Assembly (NCBI RefSeq): GCF_035013165.1
Contig: NZ_JAYGJQ010000003.1
Location: 62,001 to 126,000, forward strand
Direction: 5' to 3'
DNA length: 64,000 nucleotides
From: Bacteriovorax sp. PP10
GTDB lineage: Bacteria > Bdellovibrionota > Bacteriovoracia > Bacteriovoracales > Bacteriovoracaceae
Positions 17,102 through 25,727 of the stretch are shown one piece after another (within the stretch, counting starts at the first letter, position 1; every line of letters starts with the position of its first letter). Position numbers and translations under genes: made by a program. The notes under the pieces were generated by a model that worked only from the letters and a program-made list of their open reading frames with translations, had not been told where the DNA came from and did no database searches.

Positions 17102-17863
17102 CTACTTAATCAAAGACTCACATAATAAAGAATTATTAGTCGTCACGAAGTCGACTCCCTTATCAAGGTACTTCTGAATCTTTTCCTCAGAGTCTTTGGT
17201 ATAAACTCCTACTAGCTTTCCCATACTCTGCAATTTCTCAACATGATTTTTGTTAATATACTTGGCACTGATCCCATCAAAGTCATCTATGTTGGCATAA
17301 AATCCAATTTTCTTTAACTGTAGAGTTTTAACTTCTTTATAAAATGAGTCGCTTTCTTTTTTTAATTCAACTTCCAGCAGAATATTTTTAAGAAAAGAAA
17401 TGATCATGATTTTATCAGGGCGAGCAGAGTAATAACTTTTAATACTACTAAAATCATCTTTGGTAATCGTCTTATCTTTAAATTCTATAAACAGTGTCGA
17501 ATTGTATTGAGATAAAATGGCCAAGGCTTCATCCAGAGTTGGGATGGCCTCTCCATTGTTAAGCTTGCAGTGGTCTTTGATTTCTTTCAAGGTCATCTCG
17601 GTGATCTTTCTTTTTCCGCACCCGGTAGTTACTCTGCCAAACTTGCCATCGTGCTGAACAATCGTTTTTCCATCTTTAGTATGAAGAAGATCAAATTCGA
17701 TCGCCTTAGCACCGGCCTTTGAGGCCTTCTCAAATGCTTCTAAAGAATTCTCAACCCCACCATAACCTAAGGATCTATGGGCCACACAAAATGGTTGTGC
17801 TGCAAAAGCACTAAAGCTTAAGAGTGAGACCAAAGTCGCAATAAAAATACTATGAGTTTTCAT
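17102..17863 (-). CDS. Secreted glycerophosphodiester phosphodiesterase
   Basis: 253 aa from the ATG at 17863; the open frame reaches 17962 but the inner ATG begins a clean signal peptide (MKTHSIFIATLVSLLSFSAFAA). GDPD motifs are CVAHRSLGYGGVENSLEAF (catalytic His and the ligand Glu), AIEFDLLHTKDGKTIVQHD (E-x-D metal ligands and second His), and TLFIEFKD. It should cleave deacylated phospholipid headgroups to glycerol-3-phosphate in the periplasm or outside. It converges with the Cys-rich protein with 3 bases between stops. Confidence 0.88.
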   Translation of the reverse strand: MKTHSIFIATLVSLLSFSAFAAQPFCVAHRSLGYGGVENSLEAFEKASKAGAKAIEFDLLHTKDGKTIVQHDGKFGRVTTGCGKRKITEMTLKEIKDHCKLNNGEAIPTLDEALAILSQYNSTLFIEFKDKTITKDDFSSIKSYYSARPDKIMIISFLKNILLEVELKKESDSFYKEVKTLQLKKIGFYANIDDFDGISAKYINKNHVEKLQSMGKLVGVYTKDSEEKIQKYLDKGVDFVTTNNSLLCESLIK

Positions 17864-17985
17864 GTCGGGAGTTATAACAAAATAAAAAAGAATAGGTGAG
17901 ATTTGGAAAAACTTATAGGTCTCTAGGCTAGCAGACTTGTGGTTGTGCACTTGCTCTACCACAAGTCTGCTGGCACCTTTTGGGG

Positions 17986-18216
17986 TTACCAGTATTTGGG
18001 ATCGTTAAAATCTTTTTTGCCGTTGTCGTCTTCTTTTTTGGTCTGGCGCTCATCAAAGGATGTGCAGTCGTGGCCAGTAGATTGCTTAACCAGGATATAA
18101 GGCATTAGGGGGGATTTGAATTGAAAGAGCTTGCAGCCTCTAGGGGCATTCGGTTCAAATGTCGTATGGTAGTGCTTACAGCGCATGCATGCGATTCTCT
18201 GATTTGTTTCTTCCAT
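17986..18216 (-). CDS. Small zinc-ribbon-like protein
   Basis: 76 aa, no signal peptide. A CMRCKHYHTTFEP motif is followed by PRGCKLFQFKS and GHDCTSFDER, giving a C-x2-C...C...C pattern suited to one zinc ion. Short proteins of this pattern are widespread in proteobacteria, sometimes carried in databases under a doubtful uracil-DNA-glycosylase-like label. The C-terminal 20 residues are charged and probably disordered. Function is unknown. Confidence 0.65.
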   Translation of the reverse strand: MEETNQRIACMRCKHYHTTFEPNAPRGCKLFQFKSPLMPYILVKQSTGHDCTSFDERQTKKEDDNGKKDFNDPKYW

Positions 18217-18512
18217 GAAAACGTCCCAGTTTTTTGTTTAAATGTCGTTATCATCGACACCTATTATAAATCTTACATAGACCTGCAGTTTTTTAATAGT
18301 GCGAAATTCATGCATGTTAGGATTCAGGTGAGGCAAGAAGGTCATAATCTGTATGAAAGATGACCAAAGTTCTTGTGAGTGCCTTAAGTTTGATCACCTA
18401 GATGTTATAAGTCACGTGAATCACAACCAGAAAGTAGGCATCGATACTGCATTTATATACATGGGAATAAGAACGACTAATTTATTGATATTTCTATAAG
18501 GGTGCTAACTAA
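18217..18512. other. Intergenic region between divergent genes
   Basis: This stretch holds the promoters of the zinc-ribbon gene (leftward) and the 18513 gene (rightward). Open frames in it are short and lack good ribosome-binding sites. I see no RNA gene or repeat in it. Confidence 0.5.
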
Positions 18513-18878
18513 ATGAAAACGACGTCTCAAAACATCAACGAAACCGACAATCTCGTGCTGTTCCCATCAGCGAAGAACTTCCATAAGGAAGAAGATTTAA
18601 CAGATCCTATGATGGATCTTTTAAACGAATACTCGCACATGACGGACGCTGATATTCCAACTCATTTAGATGAGCGCTTTGAAGACGAATTAGAAGACGA
18701 TACCATTTTTGGAAGTCTTGAGGCCTTCATGGCAAGAAACCAAAATCAAGACGGGTTAACTCCTGATGATAAACTTGTGAAACTTATTAATGAGCGTATG
18801 CAAGCAATCACTGAAGCAAAAGAACGTATCAAATTTTACTTAGATGAAATTGACATGTTTTTGCCAAGAAAACGCTAA
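18513..18878 (+). CDS. Acidic cytoplasmic protein, unknown function
   Basis: 121 aa, no signal or membrane segment. The N-terminal half is rich in Asp/Glu (for example DLTDPMMDLL, FEDELEDDTIF) and the C-terminal 45 residues form a probable helix (ERMQAITEAKERIKFYLDEIDMFLP). A short acidic N-terminus with a C-terminal coiled helix suggests a protein-interaction or regulatory role, but no family is recognised. It starts after AAGGGTGCTAACTAA. Confidence 0.65.
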   Translation: MKTTSQNINETDNLVLFPSAKNFHKEEDLTDPMMDLLNEYSHMTDADIPTHLDERFEDELEDDTIFGSLEAFMARNQNQDGLTPDDKLVKLINERMQAITEAKERIKFYLDEIDMFLPRKR

Positions 18879-18904
18879 ATAATCAACGACATTATTTTTG
18901 TATG

Positions 18905-19072
18905 CTAACAGCGGCATCCAGAATGAGGTCCGCCACCTTTCTTGCCTGAGAAAGCATCGGTACGTGCGCTAATTTTTTCAGCGTTGCTTTTTGCATTTAA
19001 TTTTAGAGCAAAAGCTCTTTGTAAATCAGATTGAATCATTCGATCATCTTTTGCGACAATATAATAATTCAT
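18905..19072 (-). CDS. 55-aa protein with a Gly/Cys tail
   Basis: 55 aa from the ATG at 19072, preceded by GGAGACGAG. It begins MNYYIVAKDDRMIQSDL and ends GGGPHSGCRC. The middle is a basic helix with AFALKLNAKSNAEKISARTD. The good ribosome-binding site and coherent composition support a real small gene. The C-terminal Cys-Arg-Cys after a Gly-rich linker could bind metal or be modified. No family recognised. Confidence 0.5.
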   Translation of the reverse strand: MNYYIVAKDDRMIQSDLQRAFALKLNAKSNAEKISARTDAFSGKKGGGPHSGCRC

Positions 19073-19193
19073 TCTCGTCTCCCATACAGATATGTGAGCT
19101 TTTCAAATAAAGTTCAATGGCCGTAGCTCCTTGAGTGGCCTTCATGACTGTTTCCATTTTTACTGATATATCAGGTACAAAATTATTAATCAT
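19044..19193 (-). CDS. Possible 49-aa leader protein
   Basis: 49 aa from the ATG at 19193, overlapping the 5' end of the next small gene by 29 bases. It begins MINNFVPDISVKMETV and has TQGATAIELYLKSSHICMG in the middle. The overlap would couple it to the 55-aa protein. Its ribosome-binding site is weak, so it may be chance. Confidence 0.25.
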   Translation of the reverse strand: MINNFVPDISVKMETVMKATQGATAIELYLKSSHICMGDENELLYCRKR

Positions 19194-19412
19194 TGATTCT
19201 GTTGTGAGATCTAAAATGAATGTCAGGCAGAATAATTTAATAAAAATTAAAGTCGCTTGAGCAATTTGTTATTGAGTCTGTACTTTTCTTTGTTGTCATA
19301 AAAAATAAGAAACACCTGATTTCTATATAAAAGATTCATCCTCAAGGTTTCTTTAAGAAATTTAATTTATTTTCCTTTTCATTACTATTCGTTTGTTTTG
19401 AACAGGTACTTC
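19194..19412. promoter_or_regulatory. AT-rich upstream region of the polysaccharide operon
   Basis: These 219 bases hold no plausible gene on either strand. They must contain the promoter for the seven-gene operon starting at 19413. Stretches such as TTGTTATTGAGTC and CTATATAAAAG could serve as promoter boxes, but I cannot fix a start site. Confidence 0.35.
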
Positions 19413-20147
19413 ATGAAAGGATTTTTTACTTTAATATTATTTTTATGTGGCCTCCAGCTACTACATGCTAAAGATCTTACTGATATTGATGTATCCGTAA
19501 GTTTTTATTCTGAAACCATTTACGATTCTCGCATTTCAGGAGCAGTGAATGAGTCGCGTCTGCGCTTGATTCCTGAGCTGGATTATAAATGGTTGAGGCC
19601 TTATGCAGGCGTGACATTTTCAAAAGACCTTTCTAATGGGAAGGCCCCCATTTTAACTGAAAATATGATTGCTCCGACTGCAGGGCTTCAGGTTAAAGCG
19701 TTGCCATTTCTTTATTTTTTCGGGGAGGCCAGAAGGCTTTATCGAATTAATAATGAAAAGAGAAACGATAGCGAAAAAGAACTTCGTTATGGTGCTTTTG
19801 CTTATCATTATCTGGATCTACCAAAAAATATGTTTAATGAATTCTATGGCGAAATTATCGTTGTAGATAGAGTAGACACGAAACCGGTCACAGTTCTATG
19901 GAACAAGCTTGGTTTTAGATACCTTCCTTATGCCTGGCTTCGCCCGGATGTTTATCTTGAAGGATTCACTCGCATGAGCCCAAATCCTGGATATGGGCCG
20001 GATGAGAATGAATTAAGATTAGGATCACGCTTGACCTTTTTAAAAGGCTTCTGGGCCGCAGGCGTTTCCATGACCTATGCACCGGTAAGCAATGTTAAAA
20101 AAGGTGGAATTGACTCACTTCTTGTTATCTCAAGAGAGGTGTTCTAA
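19413..20147 (+). CDS. Outer-membrane beta-barrel protein of the polysaccharide operon
   Basis: 244 aa from the ATG at 19413; the TTG at 19398 would put five residues before the signal peptide. The signal (MKGFFTLILFLCGLQLLHA) is followed by alternating hydrophobic strands with many aromatics (YKWLRPYAGVTFSKD, FLYFFGEARRLYRI, YLPYAWLRPDVYLEGF) and a C-terminal Phe, typical of an outer-membrane barrel of about ten to twelve strands. Position directly before an NfrB-like glycosyltransferase matches the barrel part of NfrA, without its TPR region. Likely role: export pore for the polymer. Its stop overlaps the next start. Confidence 0.7.
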   Translation: MKGFFTLILFLCGLQLLHAKDLTDIDVSVSFYSETIYDSRISGAVNESRLRLIPELDYKWLRPYAGVTFSKDLSNGKAPILTENMIAPTAGLQVKALPFLYFFGEARRLYRINNEKRNDSEKELRYGAFAYHYLDLPKNMFNEFYGEIIVVDRVDTKPVTVLWNKLGFRYLPYAWLRPDVYLEGFTRMSPNPGYGPDENELRLGSRLTFLKGFWAAGVSMTYAPVSNVKKGGIDSLLVISREVF

Positions 20148-21556
20148 TGAACCTTTTACCTTTCACAGAATACTATCTTTGGAGCATCAGTCTTTGCGTC
20201 CTTTTATTTTTAATTGATGACTTGTTCATTGATTTTACTGCGCGTATTAAAAAAATAGGTCCTAAAGCTATTTCAAAAAATATTTTATACGATTCTAAAA
20301 ATTCTAAAATGCTGGCGATCATGGTTGCCAACTGGAAAGAAGATGCTGTTCTTGAGGCAATGATCAAAGGGAATATGGCCAATCTTCCGATGGAGAACGT
20401 GCATATTTTCTTAGGCGTCTATCCTAACGATACAGCAACAATGGAGATTGCTTTAAAGATGGAAGCGCGTTTTCCGCGCGTTCATGCAGTCATCAATACT
20501 CAGGAAGGTCCGACTTATAAAGGACAAATGTTAAATGAGGTTGTTAAGTATATTTTCATTAAAGAAGATAAGCTGGGCGTAGAGTTCGAAGGTTTTATTC
20601 TTCATGATTCAGAAGATGTCCTGGATCCTAATATACCATATCTTTACTCATTAGGATTGAGAGAAGCTGATTTCATTCAGACGCCGGTCTTTAGTTTGCC
20701 AGTAAAGTGGTGGGATTTGACGGCAGGAACTTATATGGATGAATTTTCAGAAATTCATACTAAAGATCTTTTAGTTCGTCAGCACATGGGAGCGGCCTTA
20801 CCTTCTGCGGGTGTAGGAACATGTTTATCGAGAAAACTTATTCTTACTTTTTTAAGCCGTCAAAATGAAGAGGTTTTTTTACCGGATTCATTAACAGAAG
20901 ATTATCAGATTGGACTTCAGACGACGATTTGGGGTTTTAGGTCAACTTTCCTATGCTGTTATATTGAAGGAGAAGATTGCTCAAAAATCATATCTACCAG
21001 AGAGTTTTTTCCACATAAATTCTGGCAATCTATTCGCCAGAAAACACGCTGGACAACCGGGATTGCTTTTCAAGGTGCAAAAAACATTGGCTGGTTTGGT
21101 AACTTTTGGCAGCGTTATTTTTTATGGCGTGACCGCAAAGGTCCTATCAATGCATTTTTAACATTGAACTTAATTTTTATCATGGTCCTTCTTCCGTTTC
21201 TTTCTGAAGACAGAGTTTATTTTAGTAATAAGTATCTTCAGTTCGTATTGCTATTGAATACGTTTGGAATGTTTATTCGTTTCGGTTCACGCATTAGTTG
21301 TGTTGAAAAACTTTATGGGAAGGCCTGTGCTTACTCGGCAATTCTTAGATGGCCGTCAGCTATGGTCATTAATATGTGGTCAGGAATTCGTTCGACCAGA
21401 CAGTATATTGAAAGCTCGCTTACAGGTAAAAAAATTAAATGGGTTAAAACAGAGCACCGCTTACCTGAAGGATTCGGAGAAGTTTTAGAGCCAATTAATC
21501 ATAGACAACCAATTTCACAATTATCTTTAGATCATGAGAGTACTTTACAGCTTTAA
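20147..21556 (+). CDS. NfrB-like processive family-2 glycosyltransferase
   Basis: 469 aa, inner membrane. One N-terminal membrane segment (about 10-28) precedes a cytoplasmic GT2 domain with AIMVANWKEDAVLEAMI (57-73), VYPNDTATME, the metal-binding DSED (154-157), LPSAGVGTCLSR, the TED catalytic triplet (250-252) and QKTRW (298-302, the QxxRW acceptor motif). Two or more C-terminal helices follow (about 335-380). Sequence pattern matches NfrB, the E. coli glycosyltransferase required for phage N4 adsorption, but NfrB is about 745 residues with a C-terminal c-di-GMP-binding MshEN domain that is absent here. Expected substrate is UDP-ManNAc supplied by the WecB homologue in the same operon. Confidence 0.85.
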   Translation: MNLLPFTEYYLWSISLCVLLFLIDDLFIDFTARIKKIGPKAISKNILYDSKNSKMLAIMVANWKEDAVLEAMIKGNMANLPMENVHIFLGVYPNDTATMEIALKMEARFPRVHAVINTQEGPTYKGQMLNEVVKYIFIKEDKLGVEFEGFILHDSEDVLDPNIPYLYSLGLREADFIQTPVFSLPVKWWDLTAGTYMDEFSEIHTKDLLVRQHMGAALPSAGVGTCLSRKLILTFLSRQNEEVFLPDSLTEDYQIGLQTTIWGFRSTFLCCYIEGEDCSKIISTREFFPHKFWQSIRQKTRWTTGIAFQGAKNIGWFGNFWQRYFLWRDRKGPINAFLTLNLIFIMVLLPFLSEDRVYFSNKYLQFVLLLNTFGMFIRFGSRISCVEKLYGKACAYSAILRWPSAMVINMWSGIRSTRQYIESSLTGKKIKWVKTEHRLPEGFGEVLEPINHRQPISQLSLDHESTLQL

Positions 21557-21571
21557 AAGGGAGAGAGTTTA

Positions 21572-22831
21572 ATGAAGATTTTAACAATGTTGCTGATGTT
21601 TTTTACATTAGCAAACGTACAAGCGATGGACGTCAAGGGATTCAACTTGACCGAAGATGGAACATTTGAATTTGATGCAAATTTAACTGGTGACCAAAAA
21701 ACAGAAGCACAAATTGCTGTTGACCATGTCAAAAGGCTTGGAACGAATCATATCGTTCTTAACGTAAGAGCAAAAATGGTAGGGCCAAAGTCAGTGGACA
21801 TTATTCCATTAACTGGATCTGGCCCGGTTGCTCAAGAAGCAAGAAAGATGACGAACCTGATTAAGTACATCCATTCATTGGATATGACTGTTGGGATTAG
21901 ACCCATTTTTTTCGTACTTGGACCTAACGGAGAATTTCCTTATTCAGAAGTTCAGCCGGATGGAAGTACAAAGGCCTGGTGGCATGGAAATATTCAACCT
22001 CACGATCCTGATCGTTGGTTTGATAATTTTCAGTTATACCTTGATCGTTATATGACAATTGCAAAGCTTGCAAAAGTTGAAGAGTTTACTATTGGCGCAG
22101 AACTTTACAGTATGACTGTAGGAATTGAAGACCAATGGAAAGAGTACCCACACGGATTCCCGGGAAGATGGAATCAATTATTAAAATACACAAGAAGTAA
22201 GCTAGGAGCGAAAGTTCGTATCATGTACGACATTAACTTCACTGACGACACTGATACAAGCACAGATATTTCTAGAAGTGGTGGAGAGCTTGAGAGATGG
22301 AGATACCGTCTGGTAGATCTTGCTGAATCTGATGACGAAGCACAAAGAAAAATCTGGCAACAATTGCTGGATTTTTGGAATGGTCTTGATGCTATCGGTG
22401 TTGATATGTACCGCTCGCTTGCATTCAAAAATGATGTTATTCCAGCTAACAAAGAAACACTTGTAAAATTATTAAGTGAAAGGGCCCTGACTTACGCTAA
22501 TCAGCTGGACGTAACTCTGCTTGAAATTTCTATTTACTCAGGTTCTATGAAGCCGGTTATTTTAAAAGAAGTTGGTTTTAGAAGTGTAGAAAATACTTTT
22601 GTCGATCCATTTACTTATGCAACTGCACTTGGTGCTTTAAATATCGCCCACCAGGCCGCTGGTTATGAAGCTCTTTTTAAAGGGTTTGCTCTACCTGGTT
22701 TCGAATGGTTTTCTGGTTTTGCTTTTTGGGATATCCCACTTTCTCCTGGTCATAATGGTCCAACTGACCGTGGATTTTCTCCCATTGGAAAAGTTGAAAC
22801 AGAAGAAGTGATTAAAAGGTATTTCAAGTAA
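21572..22831 (+). CDS. Secreted GH113-like TIM-barrel glycosidase
   Basis: 419 aa with a signal peptide (MKILTMLLMFFTLANVQA). Clan-A glycoside hydrolase pattern: acid/base Glu at 177 in EFTIGAELYSM and probable nucleophile Glu at 333 in KPVILKEVGFRS, with substrate-facing aromatics WWHGN and GFEWFSGFAFWD. GH113 proteins act on mannose-type or related sugars. In this operon it probably trims or processes the nascent polymer in the periplasm. The gene follows the glycosyltransferase by 15 bases with GGGAGAG upstream, and its stop overlaps the next start. Confidence 0.75.
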   Translation: MKILTMLLMFFTLANVQAMDVKGFNLTEDGTFEFDANLTGDQKTEAQIAVDHVKRLGTNHIVLNVRAKMVGPKSVDIIPLTGSGPVAQEARKMTNLIKYIHSLDMTVGIRPIFFVLGPNGEFPYSEVQPDGSTKAWWHGNIQPHDPDRWFDNFQLYLDRYMTIAKLAKVEEFTIGAELYSMTVGIEDQWKEYPHGFPGRWNQLLKYTRSKLGAKVRIMYDINFTDDTDTSTDISRSGGELERWRYRLVDLAESDDEAQRKIWQQLLDFWNGLDAIGVDMYRSLAFKNDVIPANKETLVKLLSERALTYANQLDVTLLEISIYSGSMKPVILKEVGFRSVENTFVDPFTYATALGALNIAHQAAGYEALFKGFALPGFEWFSGFAFWDIPLSPGHNGPTDRGFSPIGKVETEEVIKRYFK

Positions 22832-23904
22832 TGAAAGTATTAATCCTTACATTTTTGTGTAGTGTAAATTTCATGGCATCTGCCTATGCACAAAAAGTGA
22901 TGTTGCCTGAGAAAGGTGCGTACTTTGGGGCCTACGTTGATGCCGGTCCATTAGCAGAAGAAGTCAGGCCTCATGAAATTGAAGCCTTCGAGTTACTCAC
23001 TGGTAAACCAATGGCCTGGGTTTATTTTTCAAATAACTGGACTGATGGAGAGATTGATTTCCCTTATGAAAATGTAGAGATTTGCAGAAAGATGGGGAGA
23101 ATTCCTTATATACGTCTAATGCCATGGTCGGAAGATAGTGGAGATGGAAAAGCAGATCCTATTTTTACCATGGATGCTTTTTTAAAAGGAACGTTCGATG
23201 AAAAACTTATCGAATGGGCAAGACAGGCCTCTGAAAGTCCAGGTCCTATTATTTTAGAATTCGGACCTGAGGTTAATGGAAACTGGTTTCCATGGAATGG
23301 CCAATGGAATGGTGGTTCACGCACAACTCGGTATGGGGACCCACGCCTTCCGGATGGCCCTGAAAAATTCCGTGATGTGTACAGAAGAATTATTACGCTA
23401 TTTAAAATCGGTGGACTGACAGAAGCGACATGGGTTCTTCATGTGGATACAGCAAGAATGCCTGAGGCCTCATGGAATTCAACTTCTAATTATTATCCAG
23501 GAGATGAGAATATTGACTGGATTGGATTATCAGTCTTTGGCGCTCAACTGCCAACTCATGACTGGATTGAATTTATGCCAAAATTTAAAAGTTTCTGGCC
23601 TGAGATTCAAGAGATCGCCAAAAGAAAACCCGTCATCATTTCTGAGTTTGCCGTGATTGAAGATAAAAAAAATCCATCTAGAAAAGCAGACTGGATTGCC
23701 AGGGCATTAAGAACTATAGAGTCGGGACTCTATCCAATAAAAGGGATTAGTTATTGGAATTCTCCAGGATGGCTTGCAGACGGATCAGCAGATTTCAGGA
23801 TCACGTCTTCAGAGAAGGCATTGAATTCTTTCGTTGGAAGAATCAATCAGGATTTTTGGAAAATAATAACGGCCCCTATTCAACCAAGTGAAGATGAACA
23901 ATGA
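22831..23904 (+). CDS. Secreted GH26-like glycosidase
   Basis: 357 aa with signal peptide (MKVLILTFLCSVNFMASAYA). The stretch FGPEVNGNWFPWNG matches the GH26 acid/base region (family form HExNGxWFPW), Glu at 147, although the usual His is Pro. The nucleophile lies in PVIISEFAV (Glu 272), and IGLSVFG supplies the intervening strand. GH26 includes beta-mannanases and related endo-enzymes. A second clan-A glycosidase directly after a GH113-like one suggests both act on the operon's polymer. Start overlaps the previous stop (TAATG) and stop overlaps the next start (ATGA). Confidence 0.77.
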   Translation: MKVLILTFLCSVNFMASAYAQKVMLPEKGAYFGAYVDAGPLAEEVRPHEIEAFELLTGKPMAWVYFSNNWTDGEIDFPYENVEICRKMGRIPYIRLMPWSEDSGDGKADPIFTMDAFLKGTFDEKLIEWARQASESPGPIILEFGPEVNGNWFPWNGQWNGGSRTTRYGDPRLPDGPEKFRDVYRRIITLFKIGGLTEATWVLHVDTARMPEASWNSTSNYYPGDENIDWIGLSVFGAQLPTHDWIEFMPKFKSFWPEIQEIAKRKPVIISEFAVIEDKKNPSRKADWIARALRTIESGLYPIKGISYWNSPGWLADGSADFRITSSEKALNSFVGRINQDFWKIITAPIQPSEDEQ

Positions 23905-25727
23905 ACAAGATATTCTTACTATTTTTATTTCTAATAACGAATGCTGCCCATGCTGAGAATAAAAACTTAAATACAGTTTTTCCAAGTAATGGACAGTGTG
24001 TACTTATCTATTATGATCTTTCTAAAGATCCAAACTATCATTTAGGTAAAATCTATTCGGTCTATGCTCAGAACCTTTTGGGCCATTTTCCTGAATTAAC
24101 TCAGATTGTTTCTCCTATTGAAAGATACACGAAAGGTGAAATCGAAAAATGTAGAAGCACTATCTACATTGGAAGTTATTTTGAAAATGACATCCCTGAA
24201 GATTTCTATCTGGATTTTCAAAACACTAAAAAGAATGTGGCTTGGCTTGGATATAACATCTGGAAATTCCCTGAAGATGTAATGTCAAAAATGTTCGGTC
24301 ATAACTATGACTCTTTAACGAGCCTTGATGCTGAAAATTTAAACAAAGAAGGAAATCCCTCATTTTTTAAATATGTAGAATATAAAGGTGAACAATTTGA
24401 AAAATTTTCTAAGTGGGTTAAGAGAGACGGAAAAAATGTATTCGCTGCTCCATTTGAACAAGTTGCTTTAAAGAAAGATCCTAAAACTACGAATACAACA
24501 GTAAAAGTTTTAGCTTTAAGCCGTCACGACTACAGCGGAAAAAAACTTCCCTATGCTCTGAGATCTGAAAATCGTTTTTATGTGGCCGATATCCCCTTTA
24601 GCTACGCTCATGAATCTGATCGTTATCTCGTGTTTTCGGATCTTCTTTTTGACATCCTAAATCTGGCGCCTAGACATAAAGAAAAATTAGCGATTATGAG
24701 AATTGAGGATGTTCATCCCAAAGTTCCTATAAGAAATTTAAATCTTCTTCAGACTGTTTTTAAAGAAGAAGGTGTTCCACTACATGTGGCCTTAATACCA
24801 ATGTTCTACGATCCATTATTTCGTTATGACCGCGAACCAAACGAAACATTTTTACCAATGACGGCCGTACCTCAGTTCATGAGCTGGGTTAAAGACGTTC
24901 AAAAAGACAATGGTGTATTTATTTGGCATGGAGCGACTCACCAATACAAAAATATTCCTAATCCCCACTCTGGTTACAGTTCGGATGATTTCGAGTTTTG
25001 GGATGCTGTTAATAATATCCCTGTTGCCGATGATAGTGTGGACTTTGTTCTTGACCGCCTTGACCTTGGAAGTGACTACTTAAAAGAGGCCAATATTTTT
25101 CCAAAAATATGGCTGACTCCACACTATCAGGCATCAGCGCTGGACTACCACATTTTTGCAGATGTTTTTGACTGGAATATTGGAAGAGCGATTTATTTTC
25201 TTGAAGAACCTAAAAAGCTTTCACGCGATCCGGAACTACTGGAACAAGTTAAGTACGGTGCTAAAGACGGCGGAAATAAAATTCTTAGAAGACAACTGTT
25301 TAAAGATTTCGAAACAGATGTTCACGGAGAATGGTTTGGACAGCTTTATCCTTACGAGATTTACGGTGATGTCTATGGACAAAGAATGTTTCCTGAAATT
25401 TTAGGGAACCCACAGCCTTTTACGAGTGATCACGTATGGTACCCACGTTCATTGAAAGACATGCTTGAAGATGCCAGAAGAAATTTAGTTTTAAGAGATA
25501 GTTGGGCAGCTTCATTTTTCCATCCTTATATTCTGACGGATATTGTGAATGGAGGAGTGGGAGATTACCCGGGAGATACAAGACCTCTGAGAGAGCTGCT
25601 AAGAGAAATGAAAAAACTTGGTTATAAATTTGTAAATCTTGAAACATTCGCCGAGCAAACAAAAAATGTGGCAAACGTAAAACGAATAGAAGTGAAAATA
25701 GATAATTCTTGGGAGAGAAAAAAATGA
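23901..25727 (+). CDS. Secreted DUF2334 polysaccharide deacetylase-like protein
   Basis: 608 aa with signal peptide (about 1-18). The first 250 residues form an uncharacterised domain. The second half is a DUF2334/NodB-like barrel with IMRIEDVHPK (ED at 269-270), GVPLHVALIPMF, and WHGATHQY (343-349), the metal-binding Asp and His pattern of polysaccharide deacetylases. A deacetylase acting on an N-acetylated polymer such as poly-ManNAc fits the operon. Its start (ATGA) and stop both overlap neighbours, so translation is coupled. Activity is inferred. Confidence 0.75.
   Translation: MNKIFLLFLFLITNAAHAENKNLNTVFPSNGQCVLIYYDLSKDPNYHLGKIYSVYAQNLLGHFPELTQIVSPIERYTKGEIEKCRSTIYIGSYFENDIPEDFYLDFQNTKKNVAWLGYNIWKFPEDVMSKMFGHNYDSLTSLDAENLNKEGNPSFFKYVEYKGEQFEKFSKWVKRDGKNVFAAPFEQVALKKDPKTTNTTVKVLALSRHDYSGKKLPYALRSENRFYVADIPFSYAHESDRYLVFSDLLFDILNLAPRHKEKLAIMRIEDVHPKVPIRNLNLLQTVFKEEGVPLHVALIPMFYDPLFRYDREPNETFLPMTAVPQFMSWVKDVQKDNGVFIWHGATHQYKNIPNPHSGYSSDDFEFWDAVNNIPVADDSVDFVLDRLDLGSDYLKEANIFPKIWLTPHYQASALDYHIFADVFDWNIGRAIYFLEEPKKLSRDPELLEQVKYGAKDGGNKILRRQLFKDFETDVHGEWFGQLYPYEIYGDVYGQRMFPEILGNPQPFTSDHVWYPRSLKDMLEDARRNLVLRDSWAASFFHPYILTDIVNGGVGDYPGDTRPLRELLREMKKLGYKFVNLETFAEQTKNVANVKRIEVKIDNSWERKK

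Noticed and set aside
18353-18499. 48-codon plus-strand frame before the 18513 gene
   Set aside because: Its ribosome-binding site is too distant and the product lacks any motif; probably chance in a promoter region.
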